This document shows positions 33,990-46,116 of a DNA stretch of 64,000 nt, piece by piece (the stretch's first letter is position 1; each line of letters starts with the position of its first letter). Under the pieces are notes generated by a model. It was not told the origin of the DNA, did not search any database, and worked only from the letters and a program-made list of their open reading frames with translations. Location: positions 186,001 through 250,000 of the forward strand of contig CM031553.1 of NCBI GenBank assembly GCA_018466975.1. Direction: 5' to 3'. This stretch comes from Sparassis latifolia. Taxonomy: Eukaryota > Basidiomycota > Agaricomycetes > Polyporales > Sparassidaceae. Position numbers and translations under genes: made by a program.

Positions 33990-36900
33990 GGAATGTTCAT
34001 AACATTATTATATGTTGAATTGAAATGATTTCTCTCCTGTCAGACATGCCTTCCAGACCCCTTCTGCCCGACAACTTACAGTTACCATGGCTGATCCAAC
34101 CAGCTGTGCTCCTCAGGATCTTCAGTCTAAGATATATCATTTTTATGGGTAGTTTCTATCAATGTACTGTGATTATTTTGGGCCGCGTTCGCTCATTAAG
34201 ACTACGATTTATTTAATTCACTCCTGTGTTATTGAAGGCTTGAAGCCTGCTGCCCCTCGTAAATGTGTTTTTCTTGGTCAGCACCGTTCGTTCGAATAAG
34301 TTTCTGTGCGCGACCCGGCAGCGACGCGACGCGACGCGTCCATCACATGATCTACAGAAGCCCCCCTTACCCAGAAAAGGAAAGCCAGAAGGATCATCGC
34401 AAACGATCGCCAGCTCACGCAGGCTACAGCAACTCGGTTTAAAAGTCCCTTCGCAATGCACTTTTGCTATTGTTCCGAAGTATGAAGTATGCGCTGCAGA
34501 GACTGGTCAGTTTTTTCAGTTGCCTTGAAGACTCGGAGCGCAGTTTCATCATGATACGATAGTCTCTCTTGCAATTCATGGAAACATTTTTCAAACTGAC
34601 ACAAGACTGACTGCGTGACAATACTGGTGAGCATTAGTGGCATATGTAATACGGAACTTAACGGTGTTCTGTCTCAAATGGCTAGTTACTGACGATACAT
34701 GATGTTCGCGCTCGTTTTGGCGAGGAACGGTGTGACTACAGTACTGAGCGAATCATCGGTGAGTGCCCAAGATACTGGGAAAGCAAGCTGACACGAGGTA
34801 CCCATATGCTTCTTTTGTGATCGGTATACAATAGTGATCTTGAGGGATCCGTTACGCAGTACCGTGAAACTATGTCGACAATCCGTTTTTCTCCACCATC
34901 GTGGAGATCTGATGATCCCGGACAATCCTGATATTCTGCCGCTGTCAATTTATCCCAGATGCTTCGGAAATTCCAGATGTTTAAACGAATCCGGGCACAT
35001 ATTATCTCCATCGACTTGCGTGTAGGTCGTCTTGAGGCCGTAGAAAATGATCCTGGCGCCGGATGGATTGAACTGTTTTCGCTAATCACTTACCTTATAG
35101 TGAGTATATGACCGTCAGACTCTTTGCTGTGTAGAACTAACCATGGTCGGTACATTCAGCTGTAACATATTCGCCGTCCATCCTTAGGTGGTATCGCGCA
35201 TATCGTATAACAGGCAAGGTGTACGCAAGACACTGAAAATATTCAAACTGCTACGTGCGTTGCCGCCGATGGAAGAGAGAAATCTATCTTGTTATTACAG
35301 GTCGTTGTGGTGCCCTGTATCCCGTCAGTGTCAAACATCTGTACTATGTCTTCATGAAACGCGCTGACATTGTAGCCAAAACATATTCAGCCCTATGCTT
35401 TGACACACTTGACTGAACGTCTGATGCGTTCTTGGACGATCTTCAAGTGGAAGTGGATTGACAAAGGCCCCAGGCAAGCAGACTGAGTGGCACAGTTTGA
35501 TTATGCCACTTTCCAGATCTTGCGGGTCAAACAAAGCAATCATGGCCGCGTCACGTTGCATAAGTGTGCTTTGTTTAAAATGGTTTCCGCGCCACTCTGT
35601 TCGACATTTTGCGCTTTGACCTTTACCACCCACCACCACCACCGCTGCCACCTTTGTTATCCTTTGTGCCAAACACAATCATGTTCTCGACACCTTACTC
35701 TCATGCCGCTTCAATGCACGGAATGTGGCCACTCGCCGACTCTCACCCAACCGTTGACAATTCGAACGTAAGAGCATCGCTCTCTTTTATTCTGCGTCTC
35801 TGCTCACGTTTCTCCACGATACCAGAACGTTGCCTCGGACCTGTTTGGGACCATCGGATATGCCGCAGAGCCTCTCAATCTGCCACTGGGAGGCACAGAG
35901 TGGGATATCGGCCCATGGTGGCAGAGCCAGAGCCACAACAAGTCTGAGGCCACTCTGTCAGACGAGTCGTTAGAGCTCCTCTTGGGTCCCGAACCCGAGA
36001 AGGTCCCCGATTTTGTGCCCTTCCCCGACTTTGCACCTGCCTTCGATTTCGACCCTGCCGAATTCGTGGCCGCTGCGTCGCCGACACTGATCTCCTCTCC
36101 CTTGATGTTCTTCTCCGCTCCTGAACCTGCGCCCCACCCTGTCCATAATGCGCCGACTCCACCCGCTCATCCACTCCTACCTATGGCCACAGTGGTCTCC
36201 GGTTCTGTACCGAGCACCGTTCCTTCACTTCCTCTCCCTGCCGCCCCCGCCCCGGTTTCGCCGATCACGTCCACCCCCAGTTCTGCACCTACGACTGGAA
36301 AGAGAACGAAGCGCGCGCTGTCCGACAGTGACTCTGCTGAGAGTTCGGAAACAGCGGCCAGGCCAGCGAAGAAGGCTCGGAAGTCAAAGGCAGTAGTTGA
36401 GGCCACCGATGTGGCTGCCACGGACAATGGTGAGGAGAGTGTCCTCCCTCGACAGATTATCACTGACACAGCTGCAGATTATGCATCGCCGACGGTGAGT
36501 ACTCTGCTGCACATCATGCAGGGGTTCGCGACGAAGCACTGGAGCACTCCGCGTGAGGTGATCGATCTGACCATCGACGAGGATCACCCCACGGTCTTGA
36601 AGACCACGAGGGAGCTCGGCGAGTTCACCAAGAGGGTTCTCGCAGAATCTGTTCCGAAGGGTGCTCGCGGTGGGCGAATGTGTGGCCCTGCGAAGTTTGC
36701 AGTGGCTCCAACACCCGCACCGGTTCTAGAGTCCAGGGCTGTATCCGCCGTGACGGCGGCGACAGGTTGCAAGAGTAGAGCGACTGCGACGGCCTCGAGC
36801 GATGGTCGACAAGATGCGGTCCCTGCAGCGAAGAGGAAGACTAGGGCTCCGCGGAAGAAGAGGATCGCGGGAGTGGCGAGCAAGGGGAAAGCTGTGGAAG

Positions 36901-38310
36901 GGAAGGATGGTTCACCGCATGCCACGAAGGGAACAGCGACCACTTCATCGTCGAATGTTCGTGCGAAGGGCAAGCGGCCGGTGCGTAATGTGGGCCCACC
37001 TACCATTCCTCCTCCCGTGATAGCTATGCCTGTCGACTTCATCCACCGTCCTCGTTCGTCTACGAGTGCGAGCAGTGCAGCGGGCAGTACCGGGTCGTCA
37101 AACGGTTCTACGGCTTCCGCGCCTGTCAAGAGCACATTGGCGATCCCGATGCCCGTCGTGGCTAGCAAGGTCATGTTCGACATCTTCAGCCAGCGGTGAA
37201 TGTCACACTTTTGAGGGAGGGACCATACGTCTGTGGTCGATATCACCCCTGGCGATCGGCAGACCACCGAAGGAGACGGTATGCGACGCCAGCGTCGGCG
37301 ACTTGCCAGCCTATCGACAACACCAAGAGTTGGCCCATCGTTCGCTTCGCGATGCCAGTCGCTGGTGTCGTGTGGCTCACTGCTATCGATGTGGATAGGG
37401 CACACTACCATTGCTGGTCAACTCGGACAGCCTGTTGAGTCCATCGGCCACGCAAACTAGTTGTTGCTCGTTGATGCTAGTCGAGCGCATTTTGGAAGCG
37501 CTTCTGGCTGAGGAAGTGAAGCTGTTTGAGAGCATGAAGATGCCTATATGGCATGTATGAAATCCGTTGGTCTATGTACCTCTATGTAGTCCTGACGAAG
37601 GTCGTGTTTACATTCTTGATGTCGTTGTTTCCTCATATTGGTACGGATTCTTTGCATCAGATGTGTTGCGTGAGACCTCTGCTATGAGGCATACATACTT
37701 CGGTCAGCCACAAGGCCTGAAGGCACGAGTTCTGTGAATTTTAGAGTAGTTCATGAACGCTCTCAGCGGAAGGGGCTATCAAGCGGCCTGCTCATACAGA
37801 CTGCACTCCGACAACCGGCAGAGTAAGAAAAGCGATATGGTTCGCGCGCGGGCTTAATATTGTCGGTGTGTATCCATAGCCTGCACTCTCGCTGGCAATT
37901 CTAGACATACTCAGTATCAATATATCGAAGACCGTCATAGACTTTTTTACCCTCAGCCATTTGCAGATACAGCCTATAATCTACAATCTCTGCCTTCGAT
38001 TCGCGGAGGTCAATGTGCGCATCCGATAGTATCCCGTTCTATGCGCACATCAGACTCCGCTTCTGAGGAGACATGATACACTCGAGGACGTCGATGGGCC
38101 CGGGCTCAACTTGAGCTGTCTCTCCCTCGGGCGCGCATGAAAGCGCGGTGTACCGAACGTCCAGCGTAACGAAGCGCCTCCCTTCGAATCTCACACGTGT
38201 CCTCTAAGCTCTTCCCGCGCGAATGGGTTCAATAAGCCATAATCAACGGTAAAGGCACCAGTTCGCTCGCAGTGCGTAACGCTGCGGCAAAGGCGTCAGC
38301 GCATAGTGAG
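33990..38310 (+). repeat. Repeat unit, copy 3
   Basis: Colinear with unit 2 but with more indels in its non-coding parts (34000-35640 and 37200-38310). The gene and the ~80 bp upstream are far better conserved than the flanks. No other gene is seen in it. It ends about 250 bp before the start codon of the Crinkler-kinase gene. Confidence 0.8.
35681..37199 (+). CDS. Repeat-unit nuclear-type protein, copy 3 (486 aa)
   Basis: Exons are 35681-35767 and 35826-37199. The 5' exon and intron are identical or almost identical to copy 1, while the central part shares variants with copy 2 (AASPTLISS, VVEATDVAATDN), so the gene is a mosaic. It ends FDIFSQR instead of FDIFSQW. Basic clusters and VIDLTIDED are intact, and no stop or frameshift is present. 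Three open copies of ~486 codons inside otherwise decaying repeats suggest selection on the protein or recent homogenisation. Confidence 0.75.
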
Positions 38311-38563
38311 TTAGAATTGTAACAGGTTCGATACCGTCATTAAATACAATAAGTTGTGTTATTTTTCTCCCCGAGGATTGAATCAGACGTTGAACGTGGA
38401 TAGGAACTGGGGTAACTTCAGGTGTGCCGACGGACGAGACCGAAAGGCCAAGCGGATCAGAGCGGATCCTGCCATCCGCCACTGACATAACCATGTACAA
38501 GTGTAAATCCGGTTGCAAGCGCTGCGCCTCCTCCTTACAACAGCCCGCCACTCTGTTGTCAAC

Positions 38564-41106
38564 ATGTCAGACTCCTCGCAATTCCCGCTGAATATTGCAT
38601 ACGACATTCTCTGCTCAACTATGGACCGTCCCACAGTATTGAGGATTCCTGTCCCCATAGATAGGAAATGGCCACAAATAGCAGCTGAGATTGCTCGGCA
38701 GGTCCAATTAGCACCAACCTTCATAGTCTTATACAAGCTGGTAGGTCATATATTGTACATTATTGTTTTCGTGCCTTACAACCTTTTTGCAGCGCACGCC
38801 AGCCAATTTCGAAGATCTCGAGCAAGGATTACAGATCGGAGACGTGGAGGGTATTGCTGACAGAGTCAGGCCTTTGGACGACGTACCACATGACATGACG
38901 CAGTTTCCCCCGGATAAAGTCCATGTCGTCGTCGTTGTGAGTCCACCGAAAATGGCAGCCGAATGTCAGTGAACAGTCTATCTGTCTGTCGAGGAAGGCT
39001 CAATATCATTTGTACATTGACGCAGGGTTTTCCTGGGGTGAGCGCTCCCGAGGTTTTGTAACGCTGGTTCTCAACTCAGCACCATACCAGTCAACCTATC
39101 ACAGACAGCGCTGACTAAACTGTTACAAGTTGTCATTGAAATACCCAACAGATGGTCGAGGAATGATGTTACCAGTAATGGTGGTGTCTTCGTGGATCGT
39201 AGTTCGGTTTTGCAGAACATAGTCGACAAGTTGAAGGCGAAACGGACGTATCGGGTGAGGCAATCTGATCTTTGCCACCTCCGAGTACAACCTGATTATC
39301 GACCGATCCCTAGGCAAACTATAATAGCCCCACCTTTCAGAATGCCAGCTCCCTTGCTCATTTCTCCCAATCGTTCAGCCCCGCCATGGGACCAAGCGAG
39401 ACGGTGAAGGGCGACAACGAATTCGAGACATTCTATCTTGTCTCTTGGCGTTTTAGCAACGATGCACCCCTGGTGTGCTCGGACCCCTCCTCGTCCTTGA
39501 AAGCGAGCAGTTTCGTGGTGTATTTCATCCATTCTCCTTTCTTATCCGGCAGTATCCAGAGTGACCCTTTACAGTATAAGGAGTAAGTGACACCATCTGA
39601 GAGCATGTCAGACTAATGATTCACTTTCAGACAGTTGTCCTGGCAATTCCCGATGTTTGTTATGAGGCGTGACAGTTGGGGTCATGTGCGAAAATTCCAC
39701 CCGAACAGTGATTTCAGTGTCGTCCTCCACGACTTCCGATGCCCTGTCGTCCTATCGGAAGTTGTTTCACAGAAGGATGAAGGTGAAAGTGACCGATACC
39801 GCATGTTAGTGGAAGCCATCGTTGCCGCCCGTGTGGGCAAATATCTCTTGAAGGCTACTTCTCGGAAGCAGTTTTTTGTGGTAGCAATTTACCTCACAGC
39901 GTCTCTGGAAGTGGAGAGGTATATCGTGAGCGAAGACTTGTCAGCGCAGGTAAGAGTGGAGCTCCTCGTCTCTGTCGTATCCGAGGCTCTGATGAGGCTC
40001 GGTTTCCAGAAGATTCTTATCCAGCAGGAAAAATTTCACCTCAGGGATCCAAGTCGGGCAGCGGAGTTCCTCCGGGAAATGTATAACTTGAAGCCGTTAC
40101 TGGAGGAGCTCGCGGCCGAGCTCGATGAGACGAAAAGGGCCGATTTGGCGAAGATCGAGACGGACACGTCGAAAATGCTTTCTCTCAATTCCAGGGCGTC
40201 CTGGACGAAAACCCATCCCTCAGAATCTAGACTGGAATCAGTCGCAGAACACGATGCGTCAATGAATATCAGTGACGATAATGGCGTATTCAATAGCCGT
40301 AGTGTCCGTTCCGTTCTCGACAAGGCAAACTGTGAGATTGACTCTGTTGGATATGGGGTATGTTTATAGAATCTGTTATGTGCATGTCCTATATGAACTG
40401 AAATCCTTCCCAGCATCCCCACATAGCCCTCGTTGTCCGAAAGGATGACGGTACTTCGGCCGGATTCCTCAAGTTTGTCAAAGACGGAAACCCAGAAGTA
40501 GAAATCCTGCAATATCTCTCGCGGATTGATTCACCCGCCAACCACACCATTCGCCCCATTCGTGTCTGGCCTATCGAAGGGGGCAGGATCGTCTCAATGC
40601 CCGTTGGAGGTGGCTGGATCACTTACCTCGAAGATCTTGATGCGCGTCTTTGGGGAGCTTCGCAACAACTGTTCCAAGCTGTCGGATTTATGCATGATCA
40701 TGGTGTGGCACACATGGACCTGAAACCAGGAAACATCGTAATACCTCCCGTCTACGGAGAACTGTCCATCATTGACTTCAGCATTGTTGTACGCGTCAAA
40801 GGTCCAGGACACAAACTGATGGGTTACGCAGGCACGAGAGGTTATACTGCTCCCGAGGTCGGTCGAGTGGCTTATTGCCCTATCCCCGCAGACCTGTGGT
40901 CGTGCGGTAAAGTGATTATGGAACTTTGTGAGAAGGTGAAACCATCTTTCGCTCGTACGTGGCTACGTGACGTCAGCAAACGCCTTATGGACAACGATCC
41001 AGACAAGAGGCCGATGATGGCGGAGATCCTTCTGGCGATGTCAAGGGTTGGCCGCGACAGGGATGAACTCGAGCGTCAGATCGGTGGAGTCGTTGAAACC
41101 CAGTGA
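38564..41106 (+). CDS. Crinkler-type protein kinase
   Basis: Exon 1 (38564-38740) and exon 2 (from 38793) join in phase across a 52-nt intron. They encode a Crinkler-like N-terminal domain: VLRIPVPIDRKWPQIAAEIA, then TPANFEDLEQGLQIGD and FPPDKVHVVVVVSPP, the ubiquitin-like fold ending in the usual hydrophobic-PP block. Middle exons (38970-39560) have less certain borders. They lead through a 5'-GTAAGT intron (about 39583-39630) into a long exon ending VGYG at 40357. A 56-nt intron (40358-40413) then joins the kinase domain: FLKFVKDG (Lys), VEILQYL (Glu), HMDLKPGN (catalytic loop), IDFS in place of DFG, and GTRGYTAPEV; stop TGA 41104-41106. Catalytic residues are present except for the DFG glycine. 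Crinkler N-termini mark secreted or nuclear effectors in oomycetes and free-living eukaryotes. Its target here is unknown. No stop was found in the chosen frames. Confidence 0.7.
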
Positions 41107-42559
41107 AAACCGACACGAGGCGCTTGGGGACAAGTCAAGCCTGTTCGAACGAGACTGCCTCTTGGCGAAGTAGAGAAATCGAGCGAAATCGAGAAACTCT
41201 CCAGCTACGTGACGGGCACATCGAAACTTGCATCAATCCTCGCAAATTGCAAGGCCGGTCCCTCGCTCTACCCTTCGGCGAGTGGCTGAGTTGGCAACAT
41301 GAATTCTTATGTAATCCCAACTTCTATCTTGACGTGGCGTGTTTTGCCCTTCCCTCACTGCATGTTCTAAGTTCCCTCTGTCTTACCTCCATTGATGTTC
41401 GTCTGTGCGCTCCACTATAATCTATGTGATTTTTTTTCATCGGGAGTTTATACTCAGTCTATTTCCTTGTCGTAGGTTTCCGCCGGTAATGTGGAGGTTC
41501 CCCGCTGCTACGGTAGCAGCGGGGCGAGAGAAACCTCCTTGTGATGTGGCTGTGGTGTTCCCAACAACCGCGCTGCACAGACTGGTGAGATGTAAGTGGC
41601 GTTAACCATTCCGCTAGTACCAATTGTCTGCTCACTCCCTCATTGGACAGGGGCTTATGCATTATGAGGTAGCTGATGATGTGTGATAGTGGATGTACGA
41701 TAAGCACGCTGTTCCGACCGTGTACAGTAGCAGCATGCTGACACTCCTCGAATCAGAACAAACAGGGCAGCATGGAATACACCTCTGGCTCCAATTCGAC
41801 ACAGGCCTCGTGGGCGACGGTCTCTATATGATAGGATTTTTCTGCTGTCACAGGTCTATCCTTTGGGTTCTCAGGGCACATATGTGGTGTGCCGTGGACG
41901 GTCAGAGTATAGTAGCTGTGGTGTATGTAAAGGCAATATATATTTTTAACAATTATAGTGTACTGTCGAGAAGCCTCAGTACGGCTCGATGCGGCCCGAT
42001 TATAATCATGAAGAACGAGGGAGAGACGCAGAGAAGTTCTTTGTCTCGCTCTTTCGCGCTCACTCTGTCTCTATTGAAATCGAGAGAACGGTCAAAATAT
42101 CGAGCGCTATAAAGGCGCATCAATAGTCCCACTATCCCTCTAAGCACCTCGTGTCGATTCTGACTGGCATTGAAAGTCGGATCAGTAGTAGTGTTGGAGT
42201 GCATGCCAGTGGTTTCGCAACTGTGAATGCATAGCGTCGAGGGGATGTGTCTTGTCAGAAACAATGTAGGCAATTTTGAACAAATTGTATGAATGTCCCT
42301 ATGTACTTCTCACCTGACTGCGATGAGATAGGATGTGCAGGAGCCTGCCACCGGGGTGATGCCAGGTACTACTATGAGGGAGATCCAATTCATATAACAA
42401 ATCTAGGCTCATAGATACAGCTTCTAGTTATGTGCAGGAAGACAGGTGTTTTTGTAATAGAGGCTGAGATCATTATAGATGAGGACACACGGTATACTAA
42501 GACTCGCAAGCGTACTGGACTCGGACCTCCGCCAGCGGCGATCCAAGTTTATAGCGCAA
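41107..42559. other. Intergenic; nothing supported
   Basis: Short frames only (up to 139 codons at 41693-42112, +). None has family resemblance or a conserved counterpart in the window. Confidence 0.5.
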
Positions 42560-43390
42560 AGGCGCATCACGCCGGCGCAGCCGCAAGCCGCGCGCGGATG
42601 ACGCGTTCCGCGGCCTCCCACACGCCCGAGCCCGCGCGCGGCGTCCTCCCACTGGCGCACGACCGACAGCGGTGCGCACTCGGCGACGATGCGCAGCACG
42701 GGCCCGCCCTCGGCGATCGCCGCAGCGTTGAGGGCGGCCGCAGATGCGTGCGCGACAGACGCGTCGCACGCGCCTCCGATAACTTGCACGAGGACAAGCT
42801 GCAGGTTGGGCGGGCCCGCTGCGGCAGTCGGGGAGGAGCGCAGGGGCGAGCAGGCGGTGGAGAGTGGGGAGGAGAGCCGTTGTGGGCGCGGAAGGGCTCA
42901 CCGCATGGACGACGGCGAGGTGCGTCGAGGTGCGTGAGGGCGGCGAGGCGCGCGAAGCGCTCCCAGGTGGACATGTCCTCGTCTGCCGTGGGGCGGGCAA
43001 GCCCGAGGGGCGCGTCGGAACTGCAGGAGTCGAATGTGGAGGTGGGTGACGTGCCCGACGAGGGCGGTGTCCTAGCCGTCGCGGCAGGAGAGGCCGAGGA
43101 GGTGCTGCTCGCGCGAGAGGCGGGCATGGAGAGGGCGAGCACCCTGCGTGCACTGGTAGCCCGGGAGGGAGAAGCCGCAGGCGAGGGTGCGCTGGCCGGT
43201 GCAGGCGTGGAGGACGCAGTGGATGCTCTGAAGGGTGCCGAAGGCGAAGATGCCGAGGTGCTTGACGCTGGCGTGCGCAAACTCGGGGGATTTGTGAGAA
43301 ATGGCTGCGAGAAATGCGCGCACGGCGCATGATCGAAGATGTCACGGAGAAGCTCAGTGGGGAGGTCTGCAAGATGAGGTGAGATGAAGG
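42560..43390 (-). pseudogene. F-box-type protein remnant
   Basis: Reading leftward from about 43390, one frame gives LPTELLRDIFDHAP, a good F-box start. An adjacent frame gives FAHASVKHLGIFAFGTLQS and GYQCTQGARP. Another gives DEDMSTWERFARLAALTHLD. A third, near 42790-42600, gives NAAAIAEGGPVLRIVAECAP and VVRQWEDAARG. These fit one basidiomycete F-box-type protein of about 270 residues broken by at least two or three frame changes. F-box proteins act as substrate adaptors of SCF ubiquitin ligases, but with this damage no function is likely. The 300-codon frame on the opposite strand is a shadow of GC-rich codons. Confidence 0.6.
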
Positions 43391-44650
43391 CATGGCTGTC
43401 AGCTAGCGACCGATGGGGTATCGATGTTGGATATTTCGCGCCACGAAATTGAAGGATGCGGTCGGGCTGTGTTGAGCAGCGGCAAAAGAAAGTAGGAGAC
43501 GCACAGACAGGAGTCTTTTATATTATGGCACCGGGTAATTAGGCACATGCGAGGGCCCCAAACCGGGTCAATGGAGACTGCAGAATCGGGGTGCTTCGGT
43601 ACTCGTATCAGCATACAACCTTCACACCTACGTACAGCGTGGAGTCATCGACAAGAGCGCACAAAGTGCGAGGCAGACGCGCGAGGGAACAGACTATATG
43701 TTGTCCAGGAGAGATGAAGAGCAGCGGACGCGAACTCCTGGAAGAGACGATCGGCATCACCAAGATTAGACACGTCCAAATGAGGAAAGTCTCCACGTTC
43801 ATCAACAAATTACCATTCCCCGCTCCCGACCATCGCCTCGCCCAATTGAGTCGATCCCTACAACCCATCTCCGAGTCCACTCTCCAACGACTATGTCTCT
43901 TCGCCATACTTACACCGTTCCTAGAGTGAGTTTCAGTGCTCACCCATGACTGGAATCTGAGACAGAGCCTCTCACCTTGTCAAGGTTCTAGCACATCCAC
44001 AGCAATGGGGGTCACCACGACACCTTCACTAGTCTGCTGAAGAATTTAAGTTTACGTTCTCGCACTCCTGGAAGCGAGTCGTGCGTGGAGATCGTTTGCG
44101 GTCCCGTCTGCTGGGCTGGGTAACTCGCAGACGTATTCTGCATGGAGGGGGTGTGTACCCTATGCATATTAGTACCCGCTGACAATTACCCGATCGACAG
44201 GTTTAAGTAAAGATTCCAACTTGCACTGGCAGGCCAATCAGTCCCGCGAAGCGATGTTGGTCGCCCCGCAGTGGCAGCACCATGCGATGGGCAAAATGCT
44301 CTCCGAGCCACATAGTATTCCATCCACTGGTTTGTACATGCTCTGTACGTACATCTTCGTGCACAACTACTTGTGCCATGGTATGTGCTCAGGGAAGGCG
44401 CCGGATCACGCTCTCTTTCAGCAGGCTTCGTAGAATTCAACATGCTACTTAACCTCATCAAAGAAAATGGTATTCTATGCAAACTTAAGAACAAAAAAAG
44501 ATGTGAGAGAGGCGTAAGGCCAGTGAGAATGGAATTCCGCAGAAAGCCACCGCCATCGTGATGCTGACTAAGCAAGGCGTTCAGTAGCTCGTGGTGGTTG
44601 TCGAATTGAAAATGCCTTTGCAAAGCTGCAGCACTGCCCATTGCTCGCCC
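43391..44650. other. Intergenic; nothing supported
   Basis: A 112-codon (+, 43591-43929) and a 151-codon (-, 44186-44641) frame occur. Neither resembles a known protein. Confidence 0.4.
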
Positions 44651-45075
44651 ACGATGAAGCTCCCTGCCGCCCTCGTCCCCGCCTTAGCCTTTGACGTGCG
44701 CGCCCAGAACACATCGAGTGTGTCGCACGTCAGTGTGGACGCCAACCTTCCCGCTCAGCTGTATTCACCTCAGCAGCGCCTCTGCCAGCGCGACCAGCAT
44801 CCTCCTCTCCCCGCCTGATTCCTACGTGTGCTTCGTTCACACGTCTTCCTCTCGGAGCAGCTTGAGCGCTGATATACCTCGCCTGCGTACCCGTCTGTGT
44901 CCTCCGGCTCGAGCATCCCAGCGACCTCCGCCTCGTCGAGCGCCTCTTCCACGCCCGGCGCGTCCTCCATGTCCTCCGTGTCCTCCGGGACCTCCGCCCC
45001 AAGCGCGTCTGTGGTCAGCAGTTCCACCTCTAGCAAGATCTCCAAATACGCAGTCTCACCTTCGTCAAGCACCCT
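44651..45075 (+). pseudogene. Ser-rich GPI-type protein, degraded copy B
   Basis: Paralogue of 2210-2705. It begins MKLPAALVPALAFDVRAQN, followed by the shared SSVSHVS, and later, in another frame, a Ser-rich body (SSSASSTPGASSMSSVSSG). The acceptor that ends the intron in copy A (CTGCTAG) reads CTGCGTA here, so that splice site is lost. The C-terminal hydrophobic GPI segment is replaced by sequence that, on the other strand, belongs to the SET-domain remnant. Confidence 0.55.
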
Positions 45076-45116
45076 CATCATAATTGACTCTCCGAAGCCT
45101 TCTTCAGGCTCTGTTT

Positions 45117-46116
45117 CTATTTCGACCCCCGGCCTGCCCTCCTTGTCTTCTTTCTCTTCCCCGGAAGCTGTTCAAGCTGAGGCTGTGGAGACCGCAGCCG
45201 CGCTACCGGTGGTTGCGAGGGATTACACGTCTTGCATTTGCATATTCCTTCGCCATAACCACGGCACCCATTGGCGGCGTAGCCCATTGTGATTCTCTCG
45301 TTCTCCGCGATGTTCTTGATGGCAAGCATGCCATCCGCGTGCGTACCCGCGATCCGCACTATCTGAAAAGAGACTCGTGAGTCGCCACGGGTATCATCCT
45401 CGAACAGATGTGAACGGAGAACGCAGCCACATTTGATGCATTCTCTGCAACGCCGAAGTGGGTGCCGGAAAGATGCAGAGAATAAGAAAGTACCTGGCGG
45501 TTAGGGTGTAGTCGTGATTCACGAAATGAAATGGCCCCATGATCAACCTCACGCCATGTGGCGGAAGATGGGTCGAAGAGGCCCTGATGAGTGAAAGGCC
45601 CTGCTCGGCATCCACTACGTCAGAAGACATAGAACTGCAGAGTGTCAGAATGTGCGTGTCAGCGGGAATGCTGGTACGTGCTTTCACGCTCCATCCACGG
45701 TCGTGCCGAAGGAAACCTTCTGCAGCTGGACCACGCTTCCACCACAGCACAGCAGGCAGTAACGTGCAAGAAGGCTTTCGGTTTGTCAGACAAATGGTAC
45801 ATTATATGCGGACGAACTCCGGCACGCACTGCGCAATGAGAGCCCGGTCGTTCTTGTGGAACAACGCTGGGAAATTTCCGATTAGATCCTTAGCTACTGC
45901 CCTCGTAGCCGTTTTGGAGTAATCCTTCTCTCTCCAGAGGGCATCGATCTCATGATAAATTTGCAACTCGGTTTGAGCGTCCAAGGCCACACCAGATACT
46001 CTATCCGGACGGATGGCCCGATAATGATTCTTTTTTATTTTCGATGCGAAGAGGGCAATAACGAGAGTGTCGTCGACGAGTCCGTATCTCGAGCTATGGT
46101 AGGACTGAAGGTTCAA
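45117..46116 (-). pseudogene. SET-domain (Set9/Suv4-20-like) remnant
   Basis: From 46116 leftward the frame gives SRYGLVDDTLVIALF (like the N-terminal DD-L-L segment of this family). It reaches a TAA near 45802 and, still in frame, continues as GWSVKARTSIPADTHIL and RLIMGPFHFVNHDYTLTA. After a GTACTT...TTTCAG intron-like gap it resumes as VRIAGTHADGMLAIKNIAEN, ERITMGY and CKCKTC, a post-SET-like Cys cluster. This is the order of fungal SET proteins of the Set9/Suv4-20 type, which methylate histone H4 Lys20. The core motif NHDCxPN is degraded to NHDYTLT. The last splice does not join in phase and the TAA needs a further intron, so loss of function is likely. Confidence 0.55.

Noticed and set aside
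42430..43332. 300-codon plus-strand frame
   Set aside because: It is the shadow of the minus-strand F-box remnant, which has recognisable motifs.
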